From an uncultured Ruminococcus sp. (GTDB lineage: Bacteria; Bacillota; Clostridia; Oscillospirales; Acutalibacteraceae): a stretch of DNA of 6,873 bases. The notes below the pieces were generated by a model. That model was given only the letters and a program-made list of their open reading frames with translations. It had not been told where the DNA came from and ran no database searches. Shown here one piece after another: positions 1-5,800 of this stretch (position 1 is the stretch's first letter; the number at the start of each line of letters is the position of its first letter). Made by a program: the position numbers and the translations under genes. The stretch spans positions 1 to 6,873 of the forward strand of contig CACYDE010000317.1 of the NCBI GenBank assembly GCA_902773045.1, given 5' to 3'.

Positions 1-106
1 CACAAAAACACCTTGAAATACGTCAGTATTCCTGCGGCGTTTTTATGCACTCTGCCGAAAAAATCTACTGCGCATCTTCGGCACAATCTTTGTGCGGTAT
101 TGCCTT
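1..106. repeat. Possible end of a dispersed repeat; no supportable gene
   Basis: Plus-strand frame 1 stays open from the window edge to a TAA at 106-108 (about 35 codons), but no start or ribosome binding site is visible, so this is not called a gene. The stretch has short overlapping inverted repeats: TGCCGAA at 53-59 with TTCGGCA at 77-83, and GCACAA at 81-86 with TTGTGC at 90-95; they share bases and cannot form together. Positions 19-36 match the minus strand of 6855-6872 at 15 of 18 bases. The resemblance between the window ends and the GC content above the local intergenic level suggest an interspersed element, but only a genome-wide comparison would show it. Confidence 0.25.
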
Positions 107-161
107 AAAAAAAGAAATACCCATTCCGTAACGAATATTATCGTATCGGGAATGGGTATTT
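107..161 (-). terminator. Rho-independent terminator of the clpC operon
   Basis: Read leftward from clpC, a perfect 13-bp stem (161-149 with 127-115) encloses a 21-nt loop that has a smaller internal ACGA/TCGT helix. One base later comes a run of seven T (113-107 on the minus strand). It begins 28 nt beyond the clpC stop codon, so it should end the ctsR-mcsA-mcsB-clpC transcript. The plus-strand side also ends in five T (159-163), so it may act in both directions. Confidence 0.88.
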
Positions 162-188
162 TTCTATAGGAGAGAGATGAAGTGTTTA

Positions 189-2666
189 TTACTTTTCAAA
201 AACAAAATCATTATCTTTGAAATCACATGTTACTTTGTCGCCTTTAGAAATGCTTCCGTCAAGAATTTTTTCGCTGACAACATCTTCGATCTTGGAACGG
301 ATAGTTCTTCTCAGCGGTCTTGCACCGTAGGTTTCATCAAATCCTTCATCCGCAAGCTTATCTTTTGCAGCGTCGGTGAAGCTGATCTCGATCTCCATTG
401 AGGAGAGTCTTGATTTAAGAGAATTCAGCATATGGTCTGCAATTTCCTTGATTTCTTCATGCGTGAGCTTGTTGAATACGATAATATCGTCAACACGGTT
501 GAGAAATTCGGGTTTGAAAACCTTTTTTAATTCTCCCAACACAATATCTTTGATATTGTCATTTTTGCTGTTCTCGCTGTTTTCATTTGCAAAGCCGAGC
601 TTTTGATTTTTGCTGCTGTTTGTTATGAGCGAAGCGCCGACGTTTGAAGTCATGATGATGACCGTATTTTTGAAGTCAACCGTTCTTCCCTGAGAATCGG
701 TGAGTCTGCCGTCTTCAAGAATCTGGAGAAGCATGTTGAAAACGTCGGGGTGAGCTTTTTCTATCTCATCGAAAAGAACCACCGAATACGGTTTTCTGCG
801 GATCTTTTCGGTGAGCTGACCACCCTCGTCATAGCCTACATATCCCGGAGGGGAACCGATGAGTTTTGCGACCGTGTGTTTCTCCATATATTCGGACATA
901 TCCAATCTTATCATGGCATCTTCCGTTCCGAACATCGTTTCCGCAAGAGCTTTCGTAAGCTCCGTTTTTCCGACGCCTGTCGGACCTAAGAAGATGAATG
1001 AACCTATCGGACGTTTCGGATCTTTAAGACCTACTCTGCCTCTGCGGATAGCTTTGGAAACCGATGTTACGGCTTCATGCTGACCGATGACCCTCTCGTG
1101 AAGAATGCTTTCAAGCTTCAAAAGTCTTTCGCTTTCCGCCTGAGTGAGCTGAACGACAGGAACACCCGTCCACATAGAAACGATATTTGCTATATCCTCG
1201 GCAGTGACTTCTCCGCTTGTGCTCTGATTTTTTTCCTTCCAGAGCTTCTTTTTCTCGTCCTGTTCTTCTTTCAGTTTTTTGATCGTGTCTCTGATCTGAG
1301 CGCATCTTTCAAATTCCTGAGAATTGACCGCGCTTTCAAGTTCACTTTCCTGAGCCTTGATCTTGTTTTCTATTTCTTTCAGGTTGTCGGGCGCGGTGTA
1401 GGCGTTAAGTCTTACTCTTGAAGCTGCTTCGTCGATCAGATCAATGGCCTTGTCTGGCAGATATCTGTCATTGATATATCTTGAACTCAGGTCAACGGCT
1501 GCTTTGATAGCTTCGTCTGTGATCTTTACTTTGTGGTGTGCCTCATATTTGTCACGCAGTCCTTCAAGGATATTTATTGATTCTTCCTGTGAAGGTTCAC
1601 CGACCGTGACGGGCTGGAATCGTCTTTCAAGCGCTGCGTCCTTTTCAATGTGCTTTCTGTATTCGTTCAGAGTAGTAGCGCCGATGACCTGAAAGTCTCC
1701 TCTGGCAAGACTCGGTTTGAGTATATTTGCTGCGTCAGCGCTTCCTTCGGCGGAGCCTGCTCCTACGATGGTGTGAAGCTCATCAATGAATAGAATTATA
1801 TCTCCCGAGTTTTTAACTTCGTCTATCGCACTTTTTATCCTTTCTTCAAAATCTCCTCTGTATTTTGTTCCGGCGATCATTCCGGTCAGATCCAGAGAGA
1901 AAATTCTCTTGTCTTTAAGAAGTTCGGGAACCTCGCCTTCGGCTATCTTTAAAGCAAGTCCCTCCGCAACTGCGGTTTTTCCTACTCCCGGCTCGCCGAT
2001 AAGGCACGGATTGTTTTTTGTGCGCCTTGAAAGGATCTGGATAACTCTGTCGATCTCCTTTTCACGTCCTATGACAGGATCGATTTTTCCCTCTTTGGCA
2101 AGAGAAGTAAGGTCGCGTCCGAACTGTTCAAGTGTTTTGGTGCTGCCTTTTTTATTTCTGTTAATGGCAGTTTTTCCGAAAATATCGGGTTTGCTGTTGG
2201 CGAAGCCGCTTTTGCTTGGAATATCCGGCGCAATATTTTCAACTATTTTTTTGTAAAGGCTTTCAACATCAACTCCCAGATCGCTGAGGAACGAAACCGC
2301 ATAGCTGTCCTCGTCTTCGAGAAGCGAAAGAAGAAGATGTTCCGTTCCGATATAACTGTTTCCGAGTTTGGCTCTTACTGCGTTCGCATTTTCAAGAACA
2401 CGTTTTGCGCGGGGTGTAAAATCGTGGATAGTAAGTTTCACCGGGTTGTTTCCCGAGCCGATTTTCTCTTCCGTCATTTCGAGAACTTTTTCAAAGTCAA
2501 TATTTTCGGCTTTTAATGCTTCTGCGGCAACTCCGTGTCCTTCCTTTAAAAGTCCCAATAATATGTGTTCCGAGCCAAACCAAGTATGACTCAGCTGCTG
2601 AGCAATTTCGATGCCCAAATTAACTGCTAAATTCGCTTTCTGAGTAAATCCCTGAAAATTATACAT
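189..2666 (-). CDS. clpC: ATP-dependent Clp protease unfoldase subunit ClpC
   Basis: This is a Hsp100/AAA+ unfoldase that recognises damaged or arginine-phosphorylated proteins and threads them into ClpP in the cytoplasm. The 825-residue length is usual for ClpC. Residues 1-145 hold the two Clp N-repeats, with GSEH and GTEH placing E33 and E109 at the positions that bind phospho-arginine in Bacillus subtilis ClpC. AAA1 has Walker A GEPGVGKT (224-231) and Walker B ILFIDE (291-296). The short middle domain contains a UVR-type motif around 430-466 (EFERCAQIRD), which excludes ClpB. AAA2 has Walker A GPTGVGKT (561-568) and Walker B VVLFDE (629-634). LGF at 690-692 is the ClpP-docking tripeptide. 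The linker between N-domain and AAA1 (about 146-178) is somewhat long and lysine/asparagine-rich. The ATG start is fixed by AGGAGG at 2675-2680, 8 nt upstream. It is last in the operon and probably also has its own promoter. Identification is very secure. Confidence 0.98.
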   Translation of the reverse strand: MYNFQGFTQKANLAVNLGIEIAQQLSHTWFGSEHILLGLLKEGHGVAAEALKAENIDFEKVLEMTEEKIGSGNNPVKLTIHDFTPRAKRVLENANAVRAKLGNSYIGTEHLLLSLLEDEDSYAVSFLSDLGVDVESLYKKIVENIAPDIPSKSGFANSKPDIFGKTAINRNKKGSTKTLEQFGRDLTSLAKEGKIDPVIGREKEIDRVIQILSRRTKNNPCLIGEPGVGKTAVAEGLALKIAEGEVPELLKDKRIFSLDLTGMIAGTKYRGDFEERIKSAIDEVKNSGDIILFIDELHTIVGAGSAEGSADAANILKPSLARGDFQVIGATTLNEYRKHIEKDAALERRFQPVTVGEPSQEESINILEGLRDKYEAHHKVKITDEAIKAAVDLSSRYINDRYLPDKAIDLIDEAASRVRLNAYTAPDNLKEIENKIKAQESELESAVNSQEFERCAQIRDTIKKLKEEQDEKKKLWKEKNQSTSGEVTAEDIANIVSMWTGVPVVQLTQAESERLLKLESILHERVIGQHEAVTSVSKAIRRGRVGLKDPKRPIGSFIFLGPTGVGKTELTKALAETMFGTEDAMIRLDMSEYMEKHTVAKLIGSPPGYVGYDEGGQLTEKIRRKPYSVVLFDEIEKAHPDVFNMLLQILEDGRLTDSQGRTVDFKNTVIIMTSNVGASLITNSSKNQKLGFANENSENSKNDNIKDIVLGELKKVFKPEFLNRVDDIIVFNKLTHEEIKEIADHMLNSLKSRLSSMEIEISFTDAAKDKLADEGFDETYGARPLRRTIRSKIEDVVSEKILDGSISKGDKVTCDFKDNDFVFEK

Positions 2667-2956
2667 AAAATCTTCCTCCTTTTTTATATATGATGATAAT
2701 GTTTTTTACTTCGGCAGATCATAATCATAAATGAACCATTCCTCGTTTCGCAAACCAACCTATCCTCCTTCTGCCCTCAGAACAATGTTTTCCCATTAAC
2801 TCTATATTGTTGTTAAATTGATGACTTTGTCCCTCGGGAGGGAACGGAAAGGATTTATGATTGAGCTGCACGTAATGTTTTGCGTTAACCGTTAAATTGG
2901 ATTATTTATGCCACATTAATAAATTACGCTCGGTGTTATCCAATCAAGAGACATGA
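2667..2956 (-). promoter_or_regulatory. Long clpC leader region (mcsB-clpC gap)
   Basis: Together with 2957-3027 this makes the 361-nt spacer between mcsB and clpC, where close spacing or overlap is common in relatives. Visible structure, read on the minus strand: an inverted repeat ATTGGAT/ATCCAAT (2944-2938 with 2902-2896) near the predicted 5' end; a TTAAC-N-GTTAA near-palindrome at 2885-2895; a hairpin TCCCT-CCCG-AGGGA at 2843-2830; and AACAAT/ATTGTT pairing further down. The nonamer GTTAAATTG (plus-strand reading) occurs twice, at 2812-2820 and 2891-2899. No hairpin is followed by a U run, so no attenuator is evident, and I saw no CtsR operator, CIRCE element or T-box sequence. Its regulatory role is inferred from length and position only. 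Confidence 0.4.
2706..2753 (-). CDS. Possible 15-residue peptide upstream of clpC
   Basis: A near-perfect Shine-Dalgarno AAGGAGG (2764-2770, minus strand) lies 40 nt before the clpC Shine-Dalgarno region with no annotated gene to serve. It could start translation at TTG 2753-2751 after a 10-nt spacer, giving the peptide MRNEEWFIYDYDLPK ending in TAA. It could instead start at TTG 2758-2756 after 5 nt, giving a 24-residue peptide in another frame that ends at 2684. The first has an acidic-aromatic, protein-like composition. Neither has an ATG start, and I recognise no family. It could be a leader peptide coupled to clpC, the remnant of a lost gene, or chance. The strong ribosome binding site is what is seen; translation is inferred. 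Confidence 0.25.
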   Translation of the reverse strand: MRNEEWFIYDYDLPK

Positions 2957-2962
2957 AACAGT

Positions 2963-2991
2963 ATTATCGCCCGTGCAAGGGTATCTGTCAG
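2963..2991 (-). promoter_or_regulatory. Candidate internal sigma-A promoter for clpC
   Basis: On the minus strand, CTGACA (2991-2986, five of six consensus bases) and GATAAT (2968-2963, five of six) are separated by exactly 17 nt. The site begins 37 nt after the mcsB stop codon, so it could transcribe clpC alone, with a leader of about 290 nt starting near 2956. No CtsR operator overlaps it, so such a transcript might escape CtsR control. This is consensus matching only. Confidence 0.5.
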
Positions 2992-3027
2992 CAGAGATGA
3001 TTTTCGGAATAATCAATATCTCTCGGA

Positions 3028-4050
3028 TCAACAAATATTATTTCTTAAAAGAGTAGCTCTCACTGCGTCACGCTCCTGAGGATTCAGCGGTTTTCCGGTG
3101 TAGTGGATAAGGGTTGCAGGCTGGATCTCAACGATGAGTCTGTTTACCTTGTCGAGAGATATATCCTTGATAAGACCTGTGGTTATGCCGAGTCTTACGT
3201 TTGAAAGATGTTTCAGCGCCTCATCACAGGTGATAAGCCGTGCACTTTTCAAAATACCTTCCGAACGGTAAACACTGTCCTGAACGTTCAATTGACTCGA
3301 GAGCGCCTCACGCGTTTTCATTTCCTGAGCGATAAGCTGCTTGGTGATATTTTTCAGATTTTCTATCGCAGTTTTCTCGCTGATCCCGAGCGAGATCTGG
3401 TTGGAAAGCTGATACATCGCAGCGACAGGTTCCGATCCTTCGCCGTAAGTTCCTCTGAGAGTCAGTCCCAGCTTCGAAAGATTTTCCGAGATTTTTTTCA
3501 TTGCTTTTGTAGATTGAAGCGCCGGGAGATGAAGCATTACCGAAGCCCTCATTCCTGTTCCGAGATTCGTCGGACATTGAGTGAGATAGCCGAGTTTATC
3601 AGAGAATGCAAATTTCAAATGCTCGTCAAGGAGCGTATCAATACGGCTTGCCTGTTCATAAGCCCGATCGAGATCGAAACCTTCGCACATGACCTGCAAA
3701 CGAACATGATCCTCTTCGTTCACCATAATAGATACGCTTTCGTCATCAAGCAGCATCAGCGCTCTTTCTCCCTTATCCGAAATAAATTCGGGGCTGACAA
3801 GGTGACGTTCAACGAGAGAAACTTTTTCCCCTGCATTTATATTATCCACATTTATGCAAGAAAATCTTGACGAAATAACGGAGTTGTTATTTAAAACAGC
3901 ATCTTTCACCTTTTCGACAATTTCTTTTCTCAGTTCATTACTGCATCTGATAGGAAAGGGGTATTGTTCAAGATTCCGCGCGAGACGTATTCTTGTGCTG
4001 ATAACTACCTCGCCGTCTTTTCCGTTCAGCTCATACCATTTTTTATCCAT
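3028..4050 (-). CDS. mcsB: Protein arginine kinase McsB
   Basis: McsB transfers phosphate from ATP to arginine side chains of misfolded proteins and of the repressor CtsR, marking them for ClpC-ClpP. The 340-residue protein has the guanido-kinase catalytic blocks: STRIRLARN (18-26), NEEDHVRLQ (111-119), CPTNLGTGMRASV (159-171), whose cysteine C159 is the conserved active-site cysteine, and RGTYGEGSE (199-207). RDAVRA at 327-332 matches the RDxxRA phospho-arginine-binding pocket that separates McsB from creatine and arginine kinases. The length is slightly below the roughly 360 residues of Bacillus McsB. The start is an ATG sharing one base with the mcsA stop (TAATG), with AAGGAGG at 4060-4066, 9 nt upstream, which implies translational coupling to its activator McsA. 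Identification is secure. Confidence 0.96.
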   Translation of the reverse strand: MDKKWYELNGKDGEVVISTRIRLARNLEQYPFPIRCSNELRKEIVEKVKDAVLNNNSVISSRFSCINVDNINAGEKVSLVERHLVSPEFISDKGERALMLLDDESVSIMVNEEDHVRLQVMCEGFDLDRAYEQASRIDTLLDEHLKFAFSDKLGYLTQCPTNLGTGMRASVMLHLPALQSTKAMKKISENLSKLGLTLRGTYGEGSEPVAAMYQLSNQISLGISEKTAIENLKNITKQLIAQEMKTREALSSQLNVQDSVYRSEGILKSARLITCDEALKHLSNVRLGITTGLIKDISLDKVNRLIVEIQPATLIHYTGKPLNPQERDAVRATLLRNNIC

Positions 4051-4583
4051 TATCTGTCACCTCCTTGATTAGCTTTGAGATCTCTGATCTTGTCACGCAG
4101 TTTTGCGGCTTCTTCGAATTCCTGATGTTCGATAGCTGTTTTCAATTTGTATTCGAGGGTTTTTATTCCGGAAACTTTATTGTCCGTTTTGTCTTCTTTT
4201 TCGGGGATACCGCTTTGAAGCTGAGGTTTCCGAAGTTTCTTTCCTGTGTGGATAGTATTTCCATGGATACGTTTGATCGAAGGAAGAAGCCTGTCATAGT
4301 AGATTTCATAGCATTTCGCACAGCCGACGCGGCCGCCCTTTGAGATCTGAGCGAATGTAATTCCGCAGCCGGGACATTTTGTCTCAGGCGCAAGCGCCGA
4401 CGTCATCGCCTCGCCCATAAATCCGCTCATCAGAGAGCCGATGTCAAAAAATTCGTTGAAAACATTTCCGTAACCCATCTTTGCCGCACATTCAGAGCAA
4501 AGATTCATTTCGGTCAGTTCACCGTTGATTATTGTTTTTATATGTGTGTTTGCCTGCTTGTTTTTACATGATTGACATAACAT
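4050..4583 (-). CDS. mcsA: McsB activator protein McsA (zinc-finger and UVR motif)
   Basis: McsA binds and activates the arginine kinase McsB and takes part in the stress control of CtsR. The 177-residue protein shows four CxxC pairs that should bind zinc: C3/C6, C29/C32, C70/C73 and C88/C91. A C-terminal UVR motif lies at about 145-172 (EFEEAAKLRDKIRDLK) and resembles the one in the ClpC middle domain encoded in the same operon. The stretch between the second and third cysteine pairs (about 40-66) is hydrophobic and the 115-140 segment is lysine-rich and probably flexible. The ATG is supported by AAAAGGAG at 4593-4600, 9 nt upstream. The gene follows ctsR by 33 nt and overlaps mcsB by 1 nt. 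It is a typical family member with no missing cysteine. Confidence 0.94.
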   Translation of the reverse strand: MLCQSCKNKQANTHIKTIINGELTEMNLCSECAAKMGYGNVFNEFFDIGSLMSGFMGEAMTSALAPETKCPGCGITFAQISKGGRVGCAKCYEIYYDRLLPSIKRIHGNTIHTGKKLRKPQLQSGIPEKEDKTDNKVSGIKTLEYKLKTAIEHQEFEEAAKLRDKIRDLKANQGGDR

Positions 4584-4616
4584 AATTCAACACTCCTTTT
4601 TTCATTTTTGGAAATT

Positions 4617-5066
4617 TCATTCAAGATTAAGAAGCATATTCTTCAAGACTGCCGCTCGTATTGTGTCGCGATGTTCCGAGGGGATACTCTGATACGGTCT
4701 TTCGGCGATCGCCGAGGTGAGAAGCTTCGCGGTGGGAAGCGTTATCATATTCCTTGTCAGAAGTTCTTTAATGATGTTTGCAGCGGTTTTTGTATCTATG
4801 CTGTCCCCGATCGAATTGATAAGGTGTATCACCGCCGAACGTTTATCCATCTGAACTCTTGTGATCCTGATATAGCCTCCGCCGCCGCGTCTGCTTTCAA
4901 CGATGTAACCGTGTTCGGGTGTGAATCTTGAAGTGATAACGTAATTAATCTGAGAGGGAACGCAGCCGATCGCTTCGGCAAGTTCATTTCGGCGGATTTC
5001 CGCGCCGCCGTCGTTTTCGTCCAGCATATCCATTATATGCTGTGCCACCAAATCACTGATACGCAT
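4617..5066 (-). CDS. ctsR: Heat-shock transcriptional repressor CtsR
   Basis: CtsR is the dimeric repressor of class III heat-shock genes (clp genes and its own operon), released from DNA on heating. The N-terminal winged helix-turn-helix contains VPSQINYVITSRFTPEHGYIVESRRGG in overlapping form at about 36-62, and the RGGGGYIRI wing at 60-68 carries the glycine tetrad that acts as a heat sensor in the family. The C-terminal helices resemble the McsB-contacting domain. I chose ATG 5066 (149 residues, starting MRISDL) because AAGGA at 5076-5080 is 9 nt upstream of it. An in-frame ATG at 5075 would abut that AAGGA with no spacer and adds only three residues. It is first in the operon and autoregulated through two operators at its promoter. 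Confidence 0.95.
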   Translation of the reverse strand: MRISDLVAQHIMDMLDENDGGAEIRRNELAEAIGCVPSQINYVITSRFTPEHGYIVESRRGGGGYIRITRVQMDKRSAVIHLINSIGDSIDTKTAANIIKELLTRNMITLPTAKLLTSAIAERPYQSIPSEHRDTIRAAVLKNMLLNLE

Positions 5067-5084
5067 TTTCTTCATTCCTTTTTC

Positions 5085-5099
5085 CCGATCTGTGATCGG
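5085..5099 (-). promoter_or_regulatory. Small hairpin just upstream of the ctsR ribosome binding site
   Basis: CCGATC-ACA-GATCGG forms a perfect 6-bp stem with a 3-nt loop on the minus strand, ending 4 nt before the AAGGA of ctsR. The Shine-Dalgarno sequence itself is not in the stem, so it does not look like a classic RNA thermometer. It may affect mRNA stability or ribosome access, or be a protein-binding palindrome. Function is not shown. Confidence 0.35.
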
Positions 5100-5118
5100 T
5101 TTGTCGGGTCGTTTTGTC

Positions 5119-5135
5119 TTTGACTTTCTTTGACC
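5119..5135 (-). promoter_or_regulatory. CtsR operator 2 (downstream of the -10)
   Basis: Minus-strand reading GGTCAAAGAAAGTCAAA has two direct heptads separated by 3 nt, matching the known CtsR box (A/G)GTCAAA-NAN-(A/G)GTCAAA. It lies about 4 to 20 nt downstream of the predicted ctsR transcription start, where bound repressor would block promoter clearance. A further GACAAA follows immediately and could be a weak extra half-site. Confidence 0.85.
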
Positions 5136-5145
5136 TTATGTCTAT

Positions 5146-5174
5146 ATTATATTTAATTGGTCAGGAAAAGTCAA
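5146..5174 (-). promoter_or_regulatory. Sigma-A promoter of the ctsR-mcsA-mcsB-clpC operon
   Basis: On the minus strand TTGACT (5174-5169) and a perfect TATAAT (5151-5146) are 17 nt apart. The predicted start is near 5139, giving a leader of about 70 nt. The -35 hexamer is itself the complement of a CtsR half-site (AGTCAA) abutting operator 1, so repressor and RNA polymerase should compete directly. Confidence 0.88.
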
Positions 5175-5191
5175 GGTCAAAAAAGGTCAAA
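5175..5191 (+). promoter_or_regulatory. CtsR operator 1 (upstream, abutting the -35)
   Basis: Plus-strand reading GGTCAAAAAAGGTCAAA is an exact CtsR box: two GGTCAAA heptads with an AAA spacer. It points opposite to operator 2 and directly abuts the -35 hexamer of the operon promoter. A third, closer half-site AGTCAA (5169-5174) is merged into that hexamer. Confidence 0.9.
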
Positions 5192-5277
5192 TATTGTGTT
5201 TATAATAATTTATCTTTAATTATCTCTTTTGATCTCTGTTTTTCTCATTGTTTTAAGGTTTTTTAACATTTTGACTT

Positions 5278-5306
5278 TTGTTTACAAAATCTGATCGCAG
5301 TATGAT
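5278..5306 (+). promoter_or_regulatory. Weak candidate promoter for the structured island
   Basis: TTGTTT (5278-5283) and TATGAT (5301-5306) are 17 nt apart on the plus strand; the -35 matches only three consensus bases. A second hexamer TATAAT at 5308-5313 is also present but lacks a well-spaced -35. Transcription from here would reach the candidate RNA at 5399-5550 after about 85 nt. Confidence 0.25.
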
Positions 5307-5398
5307 CTATAATAAAAGCCGGCGGAATTTTCCTTTAAAAGAGAGCGAACATCGTCAAAGGCGCGCGGACAAAATGACATTTAATAATATATATAATA

Positions 5399-5550
5399 AT
5401 CAGTCATGCGTTTTTTAGGTGCAGCGTCTGACTGAAAGTGGGTCTGGGGGTATGGGTGACGACAATAGCTTTGACCGACAAACAATCTCGGATTCGACAG
5501 CGAAAACTATTCTTTACGTCGAGAACCCACGATAGCCCCTGCATTCATTC
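5399..5550 (+). ncRNA. Candidate structured non-coding RNA of unknown class
   Basis: This GC-richer island sits in AT-rich intergenic DNA and has no convincing ORF. Its segments pair in nested order. A 5' hairpin pairs TCAGTCA (5400-5406) with TGACTGA (5429-5435), continued by 5408-5412 with 5423-5427 using two G-U pairs. A long stem then pairs GGGG 5446-5449 with CCCC 5536-5539, TAT 5451-5453 with ATA 5532-5534, GGGT 5454-5457 with ACCC 5525-5528, GACG 5458-5461 with CGTC 5517-5520, and AATAG 5464-5468 with CTATT 5507-5511. It encloses two hairpins, CCGA/TCGG (5475-5478, 5488-5491) and TTCG-ACAG-CGAA (5493-5504). Strand is uncertain: wobble pairs in the 5' hairpin favour plus, one wobble in the inner stem favours minus. 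The size and branching recall Firmicutes raiA-motif RNAs, but I could not confirm this from memory. No good terminator follows on either strand. Confidence 0.45.
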
Positions 5551-5574
5551 TAATTTTATGTATGGGGAGTTTGA

Positions 5575-5603
5575 GTTATAATATAATTCCTATTTGGAAT
5601 CAA
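5575..5603 (-). promoter_or_regulatory. Weak candidate leftward promoter into the structured island
   Basis: On the minus strand TTGATT (5603-5598, four of six) and TATAAC (5580-5575, five of six) are 17 nt apart. If used, it would transcribe the island at 5399-5550 leftward, toward the CtsR operators. It competes with the plus-strand hypothesis; the surrounding DNA is so AT-rich that chance matches are likely. Confidence 0.22.
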
Positions 5604-5679
5604 GAAGGAAGTTTTTTATATGTTAATAAAAAATTCAAAAATTTTTTTAAAAAAACCAGAGGCAACTTGCATAATTTAC

Positions 5680-5708
5680 TTGCATTTTGCAAAAAAAGAC
5701 TGTATAAT
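5680..5708 (+). promoter_or_regulatory. Sigma-A promoter of the phosphotransferase gene
   Basis: TTGCAT (5680-5685, four of six consensus bases) and a perfect TATAAT (5703-5708) are 17 nt apart, with an A-rich spacer. The predicted start is near 5715, giving a leader of about 86 nt that begins with a small ACACA/TGTGT hairpin (5716-5720 with 5726-5730). No operator is recognised. Confidence 0.7.
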
Positions 5709-5800
5709 ATATTCAACACATATTTTGTGTGTTTGAAAATTTTTTATGGTAATTAATTATCTGACACAGCGCAGAAATTTATTTATAAAGGAGCATAAAT

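Noticed and set aside
1786..2256. 156-codon plus-strand frame
   Set aside because: It is the antisense shadow of the clpC AAA1 region and has no independent support.
2667..3027. T-box or other riboswitch in the clpC leader
   Set aside because: There is no T-box sequence, no terminator/antiterminator pair with a U run, and no recognised aptamer core.
3208..3870. 220-codon plus-strand frame
   Set aside because: It lies wholly antisense to mcsB, whose protein has unmistakable conserved motifs, and shows no ribosome binding site or recognisable domain.
5319..5541. tmRNA, because the minus strand has GGGG followed by a TTCTCGACG-like segment
   Set aside because: There is no tag-peptide frame, no CCA end with a tRNA-like acceptor stem, and the region is too short.
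5399..5550. 6S RNA
   Set aside because: 6S RNA is a single long rod with a central bubble, whereas this region shows a separate 5' hairpin and a three-way junction.
5562..5756. 64-codon plus-strand frame before the phosphotransferase gene
   Set aside because: It has no Shine-Dalgarno sequence, an AT-driven Lys/Phe/Asn composition, and it overlaps the predicted -35 and -10 of the downstream gene.
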